Below, in pieces: positions 37,422 through 46,823 of a stretch of 64,000 bases of DNA. A program made the translations under genes and the position numbers. Origin of the DNA: Herbaspirillum seropedicae. GTDB lineage: Bacteria; Pseudomonadota; Gammaproteobacteria; Burkholderiales; Burkholderiaceae_D. Position 1 is the stretch's first letter, and each line of letters opens with the position of its first letter. The stretch is from the NCBI RefSeq assembly GCF_001040945.1, contig NZ_CP011930.1, positions 3,095,021 through 3,159,020 on the forward strand, in the 5' to 3' direction. Under the pieces are notes generated by a model, which did not search any database, was not told where the DNA came from, and saw only the letters and a list, made by a program, of their open reading frames with translations.

Positions 37422-38651
37422 ATGCAGCACCTGCTCTTTTTGGCCCATCGCATCCCGTATCCGCCCAACAAGGGCGACAAGATACGCTCCTTCCATCTGC
37501 TGCGGCACCTGGCCGCACGCTATCACCTGCACCTGGGCGCCTTTATCGATGATGCGACCGACTGGCAGTATGTGGAGACCGTCCAGGCCTATTGCGCCTC
37601 GACCCACTTCGTGCGCCTGGACAGCCTGCGGGCGCGCCTGCGCAGCCTGCCGGCGCTGGCGACGACGCGCGCGCTGAGCCTGGACTACTACCGCCACGCC
37701 GACATGCAACGCTGGGTCGCGCAGACGCTGGCGGCCGCGCCCATCTCGCGGGCGCTGGTGTTTTCCTCGGTGATGGCGCAATACGCGCAGGACCCACGGC
37801 TCACGCGCCGGGTCATCGATTTCGTCGATGTCGATTCGGACAAGTGGCTGCAATATGCGCAAAAGAAGCGCTGGCCCATGCGCTGGCTGTATCGCCGCGA
37901 AGGCCGCTGCCTGCTGGACTACGAACGGCAGGTCGCGGCCAGCAGCGAGGTATCGCTGTTCGTCTCCGAGGCCGAGGCCGCGCTGTTTCGCCGCCTGGCG
38001 CCGGAATCGACCGGGCGCATCGGCCATCTCAACAATGGCGTGGATCTCGATTACTTTTCGCCCGCCCATGCCTTCGAGAATCCCTACCGGGCGCCAGCGC
38101 AGGTGCTGGTCTTCACCGGCGCCATGGACTACTGGCCCAACATCGATGCGGTGCAGTGGTTCGCCCAGGCGATCTTCCCGCAGATCCTCGCCCGGAACCC
38201 GCAGGCGCGCTTTGTCATCGTCGGTGCACGTCCCGCCGCCCAGGTGCAGGCGCTGGCCCAGTTGCCTGGCGTGACCGTGATCGGCGCCGTGCCCGACATC
38301 CGTCCCTATCTGGCCCATGCGCGCTGCGCCGTGGCGCCGCTGCGCATTGCCCGCGGCATCCAGAACAAGGTGCTGGAAGCCATGTCCATGGGCATCCCGG
38401 TGCTGGCCACGCCGCAGGCCTTTGAAGGCATCTCGGCCACGCCCGGGCGCGACTTGCTGGTGGCCGATGGCGCCAGCGCCCTGGCCGAGGCGGCGCTGCC
38501 CCTGTTGCAGGAGCCGCGCGACCCGGCCCTGGCGCTGGGTGCAGAGGGCCGCCGCCTGATCGAACGGCAGTACGCCTGGCGTCAGCAACTGGCCGTGCTC
38601 GATACGCTGATGGAAGCGGACGCAGCGTCTTCGCTGACCACGGAAAGCTGA
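37422..38651 (+). CDS. XrtA system glycosyltransferase (TIGR03087 type)
   Basis: This 409-residue GT-B enzyme begins with LFLAHRIPYPPNKGDKIRSF, the hallmark of the TIGR03087 family. The nucleotide-sugar domain includes VLVFTGAMDYWPNIDAVQWF and the E-x7-E-like segment with IQNKVLEAMSMGIPVLAT. It should add a sugar to the lipid-linked repeat unit on the cytoplasmic face. It lies 3 bp after the FemAB gene and 2 bp before xrtA, an order commonly seen in exosortase A loci. Confidence 0.93.
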   Translation: MQHLLFLAHRIPYPPNKGDKIRSFHLLRHLAARYHLHLGAFIDDATDWQYVETVQAYCASTHFVRLDSLRARLRSLPALATTRALSLDYYRHADMQRWVAQTLAAAPISRALVFSSVMAQYAQDPRLTRRVIDFVDVDSDKWLQYAQKKRWPMRWLYRREGRCLLDYERQVAASSEVSLFVSEAEAALFRRLAPESTGRIGHLNNGVDLDYFSPAHAFENPYRAPAQVLVFTGAMDYWPNIDAVQWFAQAIFPQILARNPQARFVIVGARPAAQVQALAQLPGVTVIGAVPDIRPYLAHARCAVAPLRIARGIQNKVLEAMSMGIPVLATPQAFEGISATPGRDLLVADGASALAEAALPLLQEPRDPALALGAEGRRLIERQYAWRQQLAVLDTLMEADAASSLTTES

Positions 38652-38653
38652 AC

Positions 38654-40216
38654 ATGCGCCCCAACGACCTGCCCTTGCCGCTGCCGCGCACCCAGCGCAT
38701 TGCGCCCGCCACGCTGGCGCTGCTGGCGCTGGCCTTGCTGGCGCCGCTGCTGGCGCTGCCGCAGACCTTGTGGTCCATGGTGGCGATCTGGAACAGTTCC
38801 GAGACCTTCACCCACCAGTACCTGATCCTGCCCATCAGCCTGTGGCTGATCTGGCGGCAACGCGCCCAGTTGCGCGGCCTGCCGGCGCAGCCCTTCCTGC
38901 CCGGCCTGGCCGTGCTGGCGCTGTGCAGCCTGGGCTGGCTGCTGGGCGAGCTGGCCGATGTGCAGGTGGTCAAGCAGTTCGCCCTGGTGGCGCTGATGGT
39001 GGCGGGCGCCGTGACGCTGCTGGGCTTGCGCATGGCGCGGCTGCTGGCCTTTCCACTGTTGTTCCTGCTGCTGGCGGTGCCGGTGGGCGAGGTGCTGCTG
39101 GAGCCGCTCATCGGCTTCACCGCCGACTTCACCATCGCCGCCCTGCAGCTCACTGGCATCCCGGTCTGGCGCGAGGGCAATACCTTTGCCATTCCCTCCG
39201 GCCGCTGGTCGGTGGTGGAAGCCTGCAGCGGCGTGCGCTACCTGATCGCCTCGGTCACGCTGGGCGTGCTCTATGCCCACCTGAGCTACCGCTCGCGCTG
39301 GCGCCAGGCGGGCTTCGTGCTGCTCTCGGTGCTGGTGCCGGTGCTGGCCAACGGCGTGCGCGCCTACCTGATCGTCATGATCGGCCACTTGAGCAGCATG
39401 CAGCTGGCCACCGGCGTGGATCACCTGATCTATGGCTGGCTGTTCTTCGGGCTGGTGATGTTCCTGATGTTCTGGATCGGCGGCTTCTGGATCGAAGGCC
39501 GCAAAGCGCCGCACAAGGACCTGCCGCCGACCGCGCCCGTCGCACCTTCTACGCCCTCTACTCCAGCAGCCAGGCCGGTGCGCCTGCTGGTGTGCGCGCT
39601 GCTGGCGCTGGCCGCCATCCTGCTGGGGCCGCTCTATGCGCACAGCATGCATGCGCTGGACGCCGAAGGCGCGCCGGTGCAACTGACTGCGCTGCCAAGC
39701 CGCTGGAGCGAGGCGCCCATCTTCAGCAGCTGGACGCCGGCCTTCCTGCCGGGCGTGGCCGAACTGAGCCGCGCCTATCGGCAGCAGGACATGCAAGTCG
39801 GCCTTTACCTGCGCTACTACCGCGCCCAGGGTCCGGGCGCGGCGCTGGTCAGCTCGGTCAACCGCATCCTGCCGGTCAAGGACAGCCCCTGGACACGCGC
39901 CGCCAGCGCGGTGCGCCAGGAGCGCGTGGGCGAGCGCCAGCTGGCGGTGCGGGAAGAACTCATTCGCGGCACCGGCCAGTCCCTGCTGATCTGGCGCTGG
40001 TACTGGATCGACCGCCGCTTCGTCGAGAACGACTACCTGGCCAAGCTGCTGCAGACCAAGAGCCAGCTGGAGATGCAGGGCGATGACGGTGCTGCGCTGT
40101 TCGTCTTTACGCCAGTGGACGACGACCCCGAACCGGCGCGCGCGGTATTGCGGCGCTATCTGGCGGACAACCTGGCCGGCATCGAAGCCGCCCTCAACCA
40201 CAATGGCAAGCGATAG
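38654..40216 (+). CDS. xrtA: Exosortase A fused to EpsI domain
   Basis: This 520-residue membrane protease/transpeptidase has eight or so helices in residues 15-280. The catalytic triad of exosortases is visible: C191 (VVEACSGVRYL), R236 (LANGVRAYLI) and H257 (GVDHLIYGW). After a Pro/Ser/Thr-rich linker and another helix (about 310-335), residues 340-510 form an EpsI (DUF3485) domain, probably periplasmic. It should cleave PEP-CTERM tails and perhaps transfer the proteins to a lipid- or sugar-linked acceptor. The three proteins encoded at 22266, 54577 and 55500 are its evident substrates. Confidence 0.96.
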   Translation: MRPNDLPLPLPRTQRIAPATLALLALALLAPLLALPQTLWSMVAIWNSSETFTHQYLILPISLWLIWRQRAQLRGLPAQPFLPGLAVLALCSLGWLLGELADVQVVKQFALVALMVAGAVTLLGLRMARLLAFPLLFLLLAVPVGEVLLEPLIGFTADFTIAALQLTGIPVWREGNTFAIPSGRWSVVEACSGVRYLIASVTLGVLYAHLSYRSRWRQAGFVLLSVLVPVLANGVRAYLIVMIGHLSSMQLATGVDHLIYGWLFFGLVMFLMFWIGGFWIEGRKAPHKDLPPTAPVAPSTPSTPAARPVRLLVCALLALAAILLGPLYAHSMHALDAEGAPVQLTALPSRWSEAPIFSSWTPAFLPGVAELSRAYRQQDMQVGLYLRYYRAQGPGAALVSSVNRILPVKDSPWTRAASAVRQERVGERQLAVREELIRGTGQSLLIWRWYWIDRRFVENDYLAKLLQTKSQLEMQGDDGAALFVFTPVDDDPEPARAVLRRYLADNLAGIEAALNHNGKR

Positions 40217-41390
40217 GCGCGACGTGAAACGGCATATTCCACTGGTGGTGCACCTGATCTACCGGCTCGACTTCGGCGGGCTGGAGACCTTGCTGGTCGA
40301 TTGCATCAACCGCATGCCGGCCCAGCGCTATCGCCACGCCATCATCTGCCTGACCGACTACACCGACTTCGCCCGCAAGATCGACAAGGCCGATGTGGCC
40401 ATCCACGCCCTGCACAAGCCGCCCGGACTGGCGCCGCAGACCCATCTGCAGCTGTGGCGGCTGCTGCGCCGCCTGCGCCCGGACGTGCTGCACACCTACA
40501 ACCTGCCCACCATCGAATACGCCCCGGCGGCCTGGCTGGCCGGGGTGCCGGTGCGGGTGCATGGCGAGCATGGACGCGACGCCCGTGATCCGCATGGCCG
40601 CAATGCCCGCCACAACCTGCTGCGGCGGCTGGTGCTGCCCTTCTACGACTGCTACTACGCGGTCTCGGCGGACCTGCGCGACTGGCTGCGCGACACCATC
40701 AAGGTGCCGGCAGACAAGAACCTGCTGCTGGCCAATGGCGTAGACACGGCCCGCTTCCATCCGCCCGCTGACGGTCAGCGCGAGGCCACGCCCGAGCTGC
40801 CGGCTGGCTGCATGGTGTTTGGCGCGGTGGGCCGGGTCCAGGACGTCAAGGACCACGCCACCCTGGTCAACGCCTTCATCGCCTTGCTGGCCATGCGGCC
40901 GCAACAACGTGCCCGCCTGCGCCTGGCCATCGTCGGCGAGGGTCCGCTGCTGCCGGCCCTGCGCGCCCAGGTGCAGGCGGCAGGGATTGCCGATCTGGTG
41001 TGGCTGCCGGGCGCGCGCATGGATGTGGAGGTGATGATGCGGCGCTTCTCGGTCTTCATGCTTTCTTCCATTGCCGAGGGCGTTCCGGTGACCATCCTGG
41101 AAGCCATGGCCACCGGTCTGCCGGTCATTTCGACGGCGGTCGGGGGCGTGCCGGAAGTGGTGACCGAGGGCGCCACCGGCCAGCTCACCCCGGCGGGCGA
41201 TGCAGCGGCGCTGGCGCGGGCCATGGCCGCCTATGTCGATGACCCGGCGCTGGCAGCCCGCCATGGCGCAGCCGGTCTGGAACGCTGCCGGCGCCAGCAC
41301 AGCATGGCGGCCATGCTGCAAGCCTATGCCGGCATGTATGACCGCATGCTGGCGGGCAAGCGCGGCCAATCTACCGTACAAGGACACTGA
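40203..41390 (+). CDS. XrtA system glycosyltransferase (TIGR03088 type)
   Basis: This GT-B family 4 enzyme of about 395 residues has the opening LVVHLIYRLDFGGLETLLVD typical of TIGR03088 and a donor-binding domain with FGAVGRVQDVKDHATLV and SSIAEGVPVTILEAMATG. ATG 40203 overlaps the end of xrtA by 14 bp and has no ribosome site; GTG 40224 (VKRHIPLVV) with AGGCG upstream is an equally good start. It should add one sugar of the repeat unit on the cytoplasmic side. Confidence 0.92.
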   Translation: MASDRRDVKRHIPLVVHLIYRLDFGGLETLLVDCINRMPAQRYRHAIICLTDYTDFARKIDKADVAIHALHKPPGLAPQTHLQLWRLLRRLRPDVLHTYNLPTIEYAPAAWLAGVPVRVHGEHGRDARDPHGRNARHNLLRRLVLPFYDCYYAVSADLRDWLRDTIKVPADKNLLLANGVDTARFHPPADGQREATPELPAGCMVFGAVGRVQDVKDHATLVNAFIALLAMRPQQRARLRLAIVGEGPLLPALRAQVQAAGIADLVWLPGARMDVEVMMRRFSVFMLSSIAEGVPVTILEAMATGLPVISTAVGGVPEVVTEGATGQLTPAGDAAALARAMAAYVDDPALAARHGAAGLERCRRQHSMAAMLQAYAGMYDRMLAGKRGQSTVQGH

Positions 41391-41395
41391 GCATC

Positions 41396-43339
41396 ATGTG
41401 TGGAATCACCGGCATCTTTTCCCTGCACGGCCAGGCCGAGATCGACCGCCAGCTGCTGGCGCGGATGAACGAGACCCAGCATCATCGCGGCCCCGATGAA
41501 GGCGGCCTGCATGTCGAAGCCGGCCTCGGCCTGGGTCATCGCCGCCTGTCCATCGTCGATCTGTCCAGCGGCCAGCAGCCGCTGTTCAACGAGGATGGCA
41601 GCGTGGTGGTGGTCTTCAACGGCATGATCTACAACTACCGCGAACTGATGCGCGAACTGACCGCCCTGGGCCACCAGTTCCGCTCGCGCTGCGATACCGA
41701 GGTCATCGTCCACGCCTGGGAACAGTGGGGCCGGGATTGCGTGACGCGCCTGCGCGGCATGTTCGCCTTCGCCCTGTGGGACCGCCAGCGCCAGACCCTG
41801 TTCGTGGCGCGTGACCGGCTGGGCATCAAGCCGCTGTTCTATGCGCTGCTGCCGGATGGCCGTTTCCTGTTCGCCTCCGAACTCAAGGCGCTGCTGGCCG
41901 ATCCGGCCTTGCCCAGGGCGCTCGATCCCTGCGCCGTCGAAGAGTATTTCGCCTATGGCTATGTGCCCGAACCGCGCACCATCCTGCGTGGCGTGCACAA
42001 GCTCAGTCCCGGCCATACGCTGTTGCTGCAACGGGGTGCGACACGCGGCCAGCCGCAGCAGCAACGCTATTGGGACATCCCCTTCCAGCTCGGCAGCCAG
42101 CGGCCCGCCGAGGAAATCGCCGCCGAATTGCTGGAACGGCTGCGCGAGGTGGTGGGCAGCCATCTGGTCACCGATGTGAGCCTGGGCGGCTTCCTCTCCG
42201 GCGGTGTCGATTCCAGCGCGGTGGTGGCGATGATGGCGCAATTGACGGGCGAGTCCGTCAATACCTGCTCGATCGCCTTCAACGATCCCGCCTATGACGA
42301 GTCACACTACGCCGCCCAGGTGGCGCAGCAATTCCGGACCCGCCATCACATGCGCACCGTGGACAAGGACGACTACGGCCTCATCGACCTGCTGGCCAAG
42401 CTGTACGACGAACCCTACGCCGACAGTTCGGCCATTCCCACCTATCGCGTCTGCCAGCTGGCCAAGGAGAGCGTGACGGTGGCGCTGTCCGGCGATGGCG
42501 GCGACGAGAATTTCGCCGGCTACCGCCGCTACCGCTATGCGATGAATGAAGAGAAGGTGCGCGCCCGGCTGCCGGAGGGCTTGCGCAAGCCGCTGTTCGG
42601 TTTCCTCGGACGCCACTATCCCAAGGCCGACTGGGCGCCGCGCGTGCTGCGCGCCAAGACCACCTTCGAAGCGCTGGCGCGCGACACCGTGGAAGGCTAT
42701 TTCCATGGCGTGTCGATCATGCCCGACCGGGTCCGCCAGCGCCTGCTGAGCCCCGGCCTGCGGCGCGAGCTGCAGGGCTACCAGGCCATCGAGGTCATGC
42801 GCGGCCATGCCGCGCAAGCGCCCACCGAGGACGCGCTCTCGCTGCTGCAGTACCTGGACCTGAAGACCTACCTGCCCGGCGACATCCTCACCAAGGTCGA
42901 CCGCGCCAGCATGGCCCATGCGCTGGAGGTGCGGGTGCCGTTGCTGGATCACCAGTTCGTGGAATGGGTGTCGGGCCTGCCGCCGGCGCTCAAGCTGCAC
43001 GAAGGCCAAGGCAAGTACATCTTCAAGAAAGCCCTCGAAGGGACGCTCTCCGAGGACATCCTCTATCGCCGCAAGATGGGCTTTTCCATCCCGCTCTCGA
43101 GCTGGCTGCGCGGGCCGCTGCGCCAGGTGGTGCAGGACAGTCTCTTGGGACCGCTGCTGCGCCAGACCGGACTGTTCGACATGGACTTCGTGCAAGAGCT
43201 GGTGGAGCAGCACCAGAGCGGTCGCCGCGACCATGCCGCGCCGCTGTGGGCGCTGCTGATGTTCGCGGCCTTCCTGCGCAATGTCCTGCAGGCCGGCGCC
43301 GGCGCAGCGCCGCAACAACCCGCCGCCCGTGCCGCCTGA
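41396..43339 (+). CDS. asnB: XrtA system amidotransferase, asparagine synthase-like
   Basis: This 647-residue enzyme has the N-terminal glutaminase domain with the nucleophile Cys2 (MCGITGIFS), the RLSIVDLS and YNYRELM motifs, and an asparagine-synthase ATP-binding domain (SLGGFLSGGVDSSAVVAMMA near 260, and SGDGGDENFAGYRRYRY near 367). It fits TIGR03108. Rather than make asparagine it probably transfers ammonia to a carboxyl group, for instance of a uronic acid in the polymer, a fitting step after TviB and TviC. That substrate is inference. Confidence 0.92.
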   Translation: MCGITGIFSLHGQAEIDRQLLARMNETQHHRGPDEGGLHVEAGLGLGHRRLSIVDLSSGQQPLFNEDGSVVVVFNGMIYNYRELMRELTALGHQFRSRCDTEVIVHAWEQWGRDCVTRLRGMFAFALWDRQRQTLFVARDRLGIKPLFYALLPDGRFLFASELKALLADPALPRALDPCAVEEYFAYGYVPEPRTILRGVHKLSPGHTLLLQRGATRGQPQQQRYWDIPFQLGSQRPAEEIAAELLERLREVVGSHLVTDVSLGGFLSGGVDSSAVVAMMAQLTGESVNTCSIAFNDPAYDESHYAAQVAQQFRTRHHMRTVDKDDYGLIDLLAKLYDEPYADSSAIPTYRVCQLAKESVTVALSGDGGDENFAGYRRYRYAMNEEKVRARLPEGLRKPLFGFLGRHYPKADWAPRVLRAKTTFEALARDTVEGYFHGVSIMPDRVRQRLLSPGLRRELQGYQAIEVMRGHAAQAPTEDALSLLQYLDLKTYLPGDILTKVDRASMAHALEVRVPLLDHQFVEWVSGLPPALKLHEGQGKYIFKKALEGTLSEDILYRRKMGFSIPLSSWLRGPLRQVVQDSLLGPLLRQTGLFDMDFVQELVEQHQSGRRDHAAPLWALLMFAAFLRNVLQAGAGAAPQQPAARAA

Positions 43340-43360
43340 ACCGCACCGAGACCTTACGCC

Positions 43361-44581
43361 ATGCATATCCTGCACATCCTCGACCATTCCATCCCGCTGC
43401 ATAGCGGCTATACCTTCCGCACGCTGTCCATCCTGAAGCAGCAGCGGGCGCTGGGCTGGCAGACCTCGCACATCACCAGCGCCAAGCAGGGCGCCGCCGG
43501 CGCTGCCGAAGAAGAGGTCGATGGCTGGCGCTTCTATCGCACGCCGCCCGCCACGGGACTGCTGGCGCGGCTGCCGGTGCTGAACCAGCTGGCCGTGATT
43601 CAGGGTCTGGCCAGGCGGCTGGAAGAAGTGGCGCGCCAGGTCCGGCCCGATGTGCTGCATGCCCATTCGCCGGCCTTGAACGCCATCGCCGCGCTGCGGG
43701 TGGGCCGCCGCCTGGGCATTCCGGTGGTCTATGAAGTGCGCGCCTTCTGGGAAGACGCCGCCGTGGACCACGGCACCAGCCGCGCTGGCGGCCTGCGCTA
43801 TCGCCTCACTCGCGCGCTGGAAACCTATGCCTTGAAGCGCGCCGACGCCGTCACCACCATCTGCGAAGGCCTGCGCGCCGACATCGCCGCGCGCGGCGTA
43901 CCGCTGGCCAAGATGACGGTGATTCCCAACGCGGTCAACATCGACGACTTCAGCCTGGGCCAGCAGGCCGACCCTGCGCTGGCGCGCCAGCTCGGGCTGG
44001 AGGGCAAGACGCTGCTGGGCTTCATCGGCTCCTTCTATGCCTACGAGGGCTTGCCGGTGCTGGTGCAGGCGCTGCCGCAGCTGCTGGCGGGCAATCCCGA
44101 CGTGCGCCTGCTGCTGGTGGGCGGCGGCCCGCAAGAACGGGCCCTGCACGCCCTGGCCGCCGAACTCGGGGTGAGCGACAAGGTGGTGTTTGCCGGCCGG
44201 GTGCCGCATGAGCAGGTGCAGCGCTACTACAACCTGATCGACGTGCTGGTCTATCCGCGCCTGAAGATGCGCCTGACCGACCTGGTCACGCCGCTCAAGC
44301 CGCTGGAAGCCATGGCCCAGGGCCGGCTGGTGGTGGCCTCCGATGTGGGCGGGCATCGCGAACTGATCAGCGATGGCCGTACCGGCGTACTCTTTGCCGC
44401 CGGTTCGCCCGAGGCCCTGGCGCAGAAGGTGCTGGCCTTGCTGGCCGAACCGGCGCGCTGGCCTCAACTGCGCGCCGCCGGTCGCCACTTCGTCGAGACC
44501 GAACGCAACTGGGCCGCCAGCGTGGCGCGCTACCAGCAGATCTATCCGCGCCTGGTGGCCGCCAGCGCAGGCATCCAATGA
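43361..44581 (+). CDS. XrtA system glycosyltransferase (TIGR04063 type)
   Basis: This 406-residue GT4 enzyme starts MHILHILDHSIPLHSGYTFR followed by TLSIL, the pattern of the TIGR04063 family. The C-terminal domain shows LLGFIGSFYAYEGLPVLV, VYPRLKMRLTDLVTPLKPLE and the usual Glu motif region. It should extend the lipid-linked oligosaccharide. The segment KMRLTDLVTPLKPLEAMAQG is longer than in generic GT4 enzymes. Its stop overlaps the next glycosyltransferase start (ATGA). Confidence 0.92.
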   Translation: MHILHILDHSIPLHSGYTFRTLSILKQQRALGWQTSHITSAKQGAAGAAEEEVDGWRFYRTPPATGLLARLPVLNQLAVIQGLARRLEEVARQVRPDVLHAHSPALNAIAALRVGRRLGIPVVYEVRAFWEDAAVDHGTSRAGGLRYRLTRALETYALKRADAVTTICEGLRADIAARGVPLAKMTVIPNAVNIDDFSLGQQADPALARQLGLEGKTLLGFIGSFYAYEGLPVLVQALPQLLAGNPDVRLLLVGGGPQERALHALAAELGVSDKVVFAGRVPHEQVQRYYNLIDVLVYPRLKMRLTDLVTPLKPLEAMAQGRLVVASDVGGHRELISDGRTGVLFAAGSPEALAQKVLALLAEPARWPQLRAAGRHFVETERNWAASVARYQQIYPRLVAASAGIQ

Positions 44582-45753
44582 AGCTGCTGACCTTTTCCAC
44601 GCTGTTTCCCAACCTCGAACGTCCCGGCCACGGGATCTTCGTGGAAACCCGCCTGCGCCATCTGCTCGCCAGTGGGCAGGTACAGTCACGCGTGGTGGCG
44701 CCGGTGCCGTGGTTCCCGCTGCGCCATCCCCGCTTTGGCAGCTATGCGCGCTTTGCGCGGGTGCCGCGCAGCGAGGTGCGCAGCGGCATCCCGGTGCTGC
44801 ATCCGCGCTATGCGCTGCTGCCCAAGGTCGGCATGACGCCCGCCCCCTTGCTCATGGCCATGGCGGTCAAGCCGGTGCTGCGCCGGCTGATAGCCGAAGG
44901 CTACGATTTCGACGCCATCGACGCCCACTACTTCTATCCCGACGGGGTGGCCGCGGCCATGCTGGCGCGGGAGTTCGGCAAGCCGGTGGTGATCACCGCA
45001 CGCGGTTCCGACATCACCCTGCTGCCGCACTACCGCTGGCCCGGCAAGATGATCCGCTGGGCGGCCGACCAGGCCGCCGGCATCATCACCGTCTGCAACG
45101 CGCTGCGTGATGAACTGATCGTGCTGGGCGCGGACCCCGACAAGGTGGTCGCGCTGCGCAATGGCGTGGACCTGCAGTTGTTCCGGCCGCTGGAGCGCGA
45201 GGCGGTGCGCCGCGAACTGGAGATCACTGGCTTCACCCTGCTCTCGGTGGGCAACCTGGCGCCCGTCAAAGGCCACGACCTGACCATCGCCGCGCTGCCG
45301 CGATTGCCCGAGGCGCGCCTGCTCATCGCCGGCAGCGGCCCCGAACAGGCGCGCCTGGAAGCGCTGGCGGCGCAACTGGGCGTGCGCGAGCGGGTGCGCT
45401 TCCTGGGGGCGCTGCCGCAGAGCGCCCTGTGCCGCTACTACAACGCCGCCGACATGATGGTGCTGGCCTCCGCGCGCGAGGGCTGGGCCAATGTCCTGCT
45501 CGAATCCATGGCCTGCGGCACGCCCGTGGTGGCCAGCAAGGTCTGGGGCACGCCCGAAGTGGTGGCGCATCCCGATGCCGGTCTGCTGATGCAGGAGCGC
45601 AGCGCCGCCGGCATTGCGGCCGCCGTGCGCGCCCTGCAAGCGGCGGCGCCGACGCGGGCAGCTACGCGCCGCTATGCCGAAGGCTTCAGCTGGGACGCCA
45701 CCACCCAGGGCCAGTTGCAGTTGTTCCACCGCATCCTGGCGCGAGGACGCTGA
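44578..45753 (+). CDS. Glycosyltransferase family 4
   Basis: This 391-residue GT-B enzyme opens with LLTFSTLFPNLERPGHGIFV and has a donor domain with LLSVGNLAPVKGHDLTIAAL and SAREGWANVLLESMACGTPV, the E-x7-E type motif. It acts in the cytoplasm on a lipid-linked acceptor; neither donor nor acceptor can be read from the sequence. The gene overlaps the preceding glycosyltransferase by 4 bp and precedes a deacetylase gene by 3 bp, so it belongs to the same long transcript. Confidence 0.9.
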   Translation: MKLLTFSTLFPNLERPGHGIFVETRLRHLLASGQVQSRVVAPVPWFPLRHPRFGSYARFARVPRSEVRSGIPVLHPRYALLPKVGMTPAPLLMAMAVKPVLRRLIAEGYDFDAIDAHYFYPDGVAAAMLAREFGKPVVITARGSDITLLPHYRWPGKMIRWAADQAAGIITVCNALRDELIVLGADPDKVVALRNGVDLQLFRPLEREAVRRELEITGFTLLSVGNLAPVKGHDLTIAALPRLPEARLLIAGSGPEQARLEALAAQLGVRERVRFLGALPQSALCRYYNAADMMVLASAREGWANVLLESMACGTPVVASKVWGTPEVVAHPDAGLLMQERSAAGIAAAVRALQAAAPTRAATRRYAEGFSWDATTQGQLQLFHRILARGR

Positions 45754-45756
45754 ACC

Positions 45757-46818
45757 ATGCACGCCACCCTGCCTGCGCTGCCGTCCCCTGCTCCGCTGCC
45801 TGCCTCTCTGGGCATGCTGGCGCTGCTGCTGCGCCTGGGCGGCAACCTGCTGGCGCTGGGCCGGCGTCGGCGCCTGTGCATCCTGACCTATCACCGCGTG
45901 CTGGCGCAGCCGGACCCGCTCCTGGGGGGCGAGATCGACCTGGCCAGTTTTCGCTGGCAGATGCAATTGCTGGCCAAGGGATTCACCGTGCTGCCGCTGG
46001 CCGAGGCGCTGCAACGGCTGCGGCAGAACCGCCTGCCGCCGCGTGCGGTGAGCATCACCTTCGACGATGGCTACCGCTCGGTGCATACGCTGGCCCTGCC
46101 GGTCTTGCAACAACTGGGCTTGCCGGCCACCGTCTTCGCCACCACCGGCTTTGTCGAGCACGGCAGCATGTGGAATGACCGCATCCTCCACGCCGTGCGG
46201 CGACTGCCCGCCGATGCCCATGACTGGCAAGCGCTGGGCCTGCCGCAGGAACTGCTGCCGAGCGCGCCCGACCTGCGCCACGACCCGGACGCCCGCACCC
46301 ATCTGGCTACCTTGCTCGATGCCCATGTCAAGTACCTGGCGCCGGCGGAGCGCCAGCGCGTCATCGAAACGCTGGAGCGCCATGCCGGCCCGGTGGGCCA
46401 GGCCGACCAGGCAAACCAGGCGGACCAGGACCTCATGCTCGATCACGACATGCTGCTCGCCCTGGCGCAGGCGGGCGTGGAAATCGGCGGCCATACGACC
46501 TCGCACCCCATCCTGAGCCGGCTTGATGACGCCCAGGCGCGCCACGAGATCTGCGACAACAAGGCGGCGCTGGAAGCCATCCTGGGCCGCCGACTGCGGC
46601 TGTTCGCCTACCCCAACGGCAAACCGGGGCTGGACTATGACCAGCGCCACGTGGCCATGGTGCGCGGCGCCGGTTATGAGGCCGCCTTTACCACGGCGGG
46701 CGGCTCGGCCGGACCGGAACATGACTGCTACCAGATCCCGCGCGGCCGTCCCTGGGACCGCCGCCCCCTGATGTTCGGCCTGCGCCTGCTGCGCTGGCTG
46801 GCCCGGCCTGGAGCCTGA
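45757..46818 (+). CDS. Polysaccharide deacetylase family protein
   Basis: This 353-residue carbohydrate esterase 4-type protein has an N-terminal hydrophobic stretch (about 15-35), the metal-binding TFDDGYRSVHT near residue 105 and GGHTTSHP near 247. An insert containing repeats of Gln-Ala-Asp/Asn (QADQANQADQD) lies just before LMLDHDML. It probably removes acetyl groups from an amino sugar in the growing polymer. It is distinct from the XrtA-specific deacetylase at 35500, so the locus encodes two. Confidence 0.9.
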   Translation: MHATLPALPSPAPLPASLGMLALLLRLGGNLLALGRRRRLCILTYHRVLAQPDPLLGGEIDLASFRWQMQLLAKGFTVLPLAEALQRLRQNRLPPRAVSITFDDGYRSVHTLALPVLQQLGLPATVFATTGFVEHGSMWNDRILHAVRRLPADAHDWQALGLPQELLPSAPDLRHDPDARTHLATLLDAHVKYLAPAERQRVIETLERHAGPVGQADQANQADQDLMLDHDMLLALAQAGVEIGGHTTSHPILSRLDDAQARHEICDNKAALEAILGRRLRLFAYPNGKPGLDYDQRHVAMVRGAGYEAAFTTAGGSAGPEHDCYQIPRGRPWDRRPLMFGLRLLRWLARPGA

Positions 46819-46823
46819 CGACC

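Noticed and set aside
42302..44689. Leftward open frame of 795 codons
   Set aside because: It lies opposite the amidotransferase and glycosyltransferase genes, whose catalytic motifs are intact; the composition is typical of an antisense frame.
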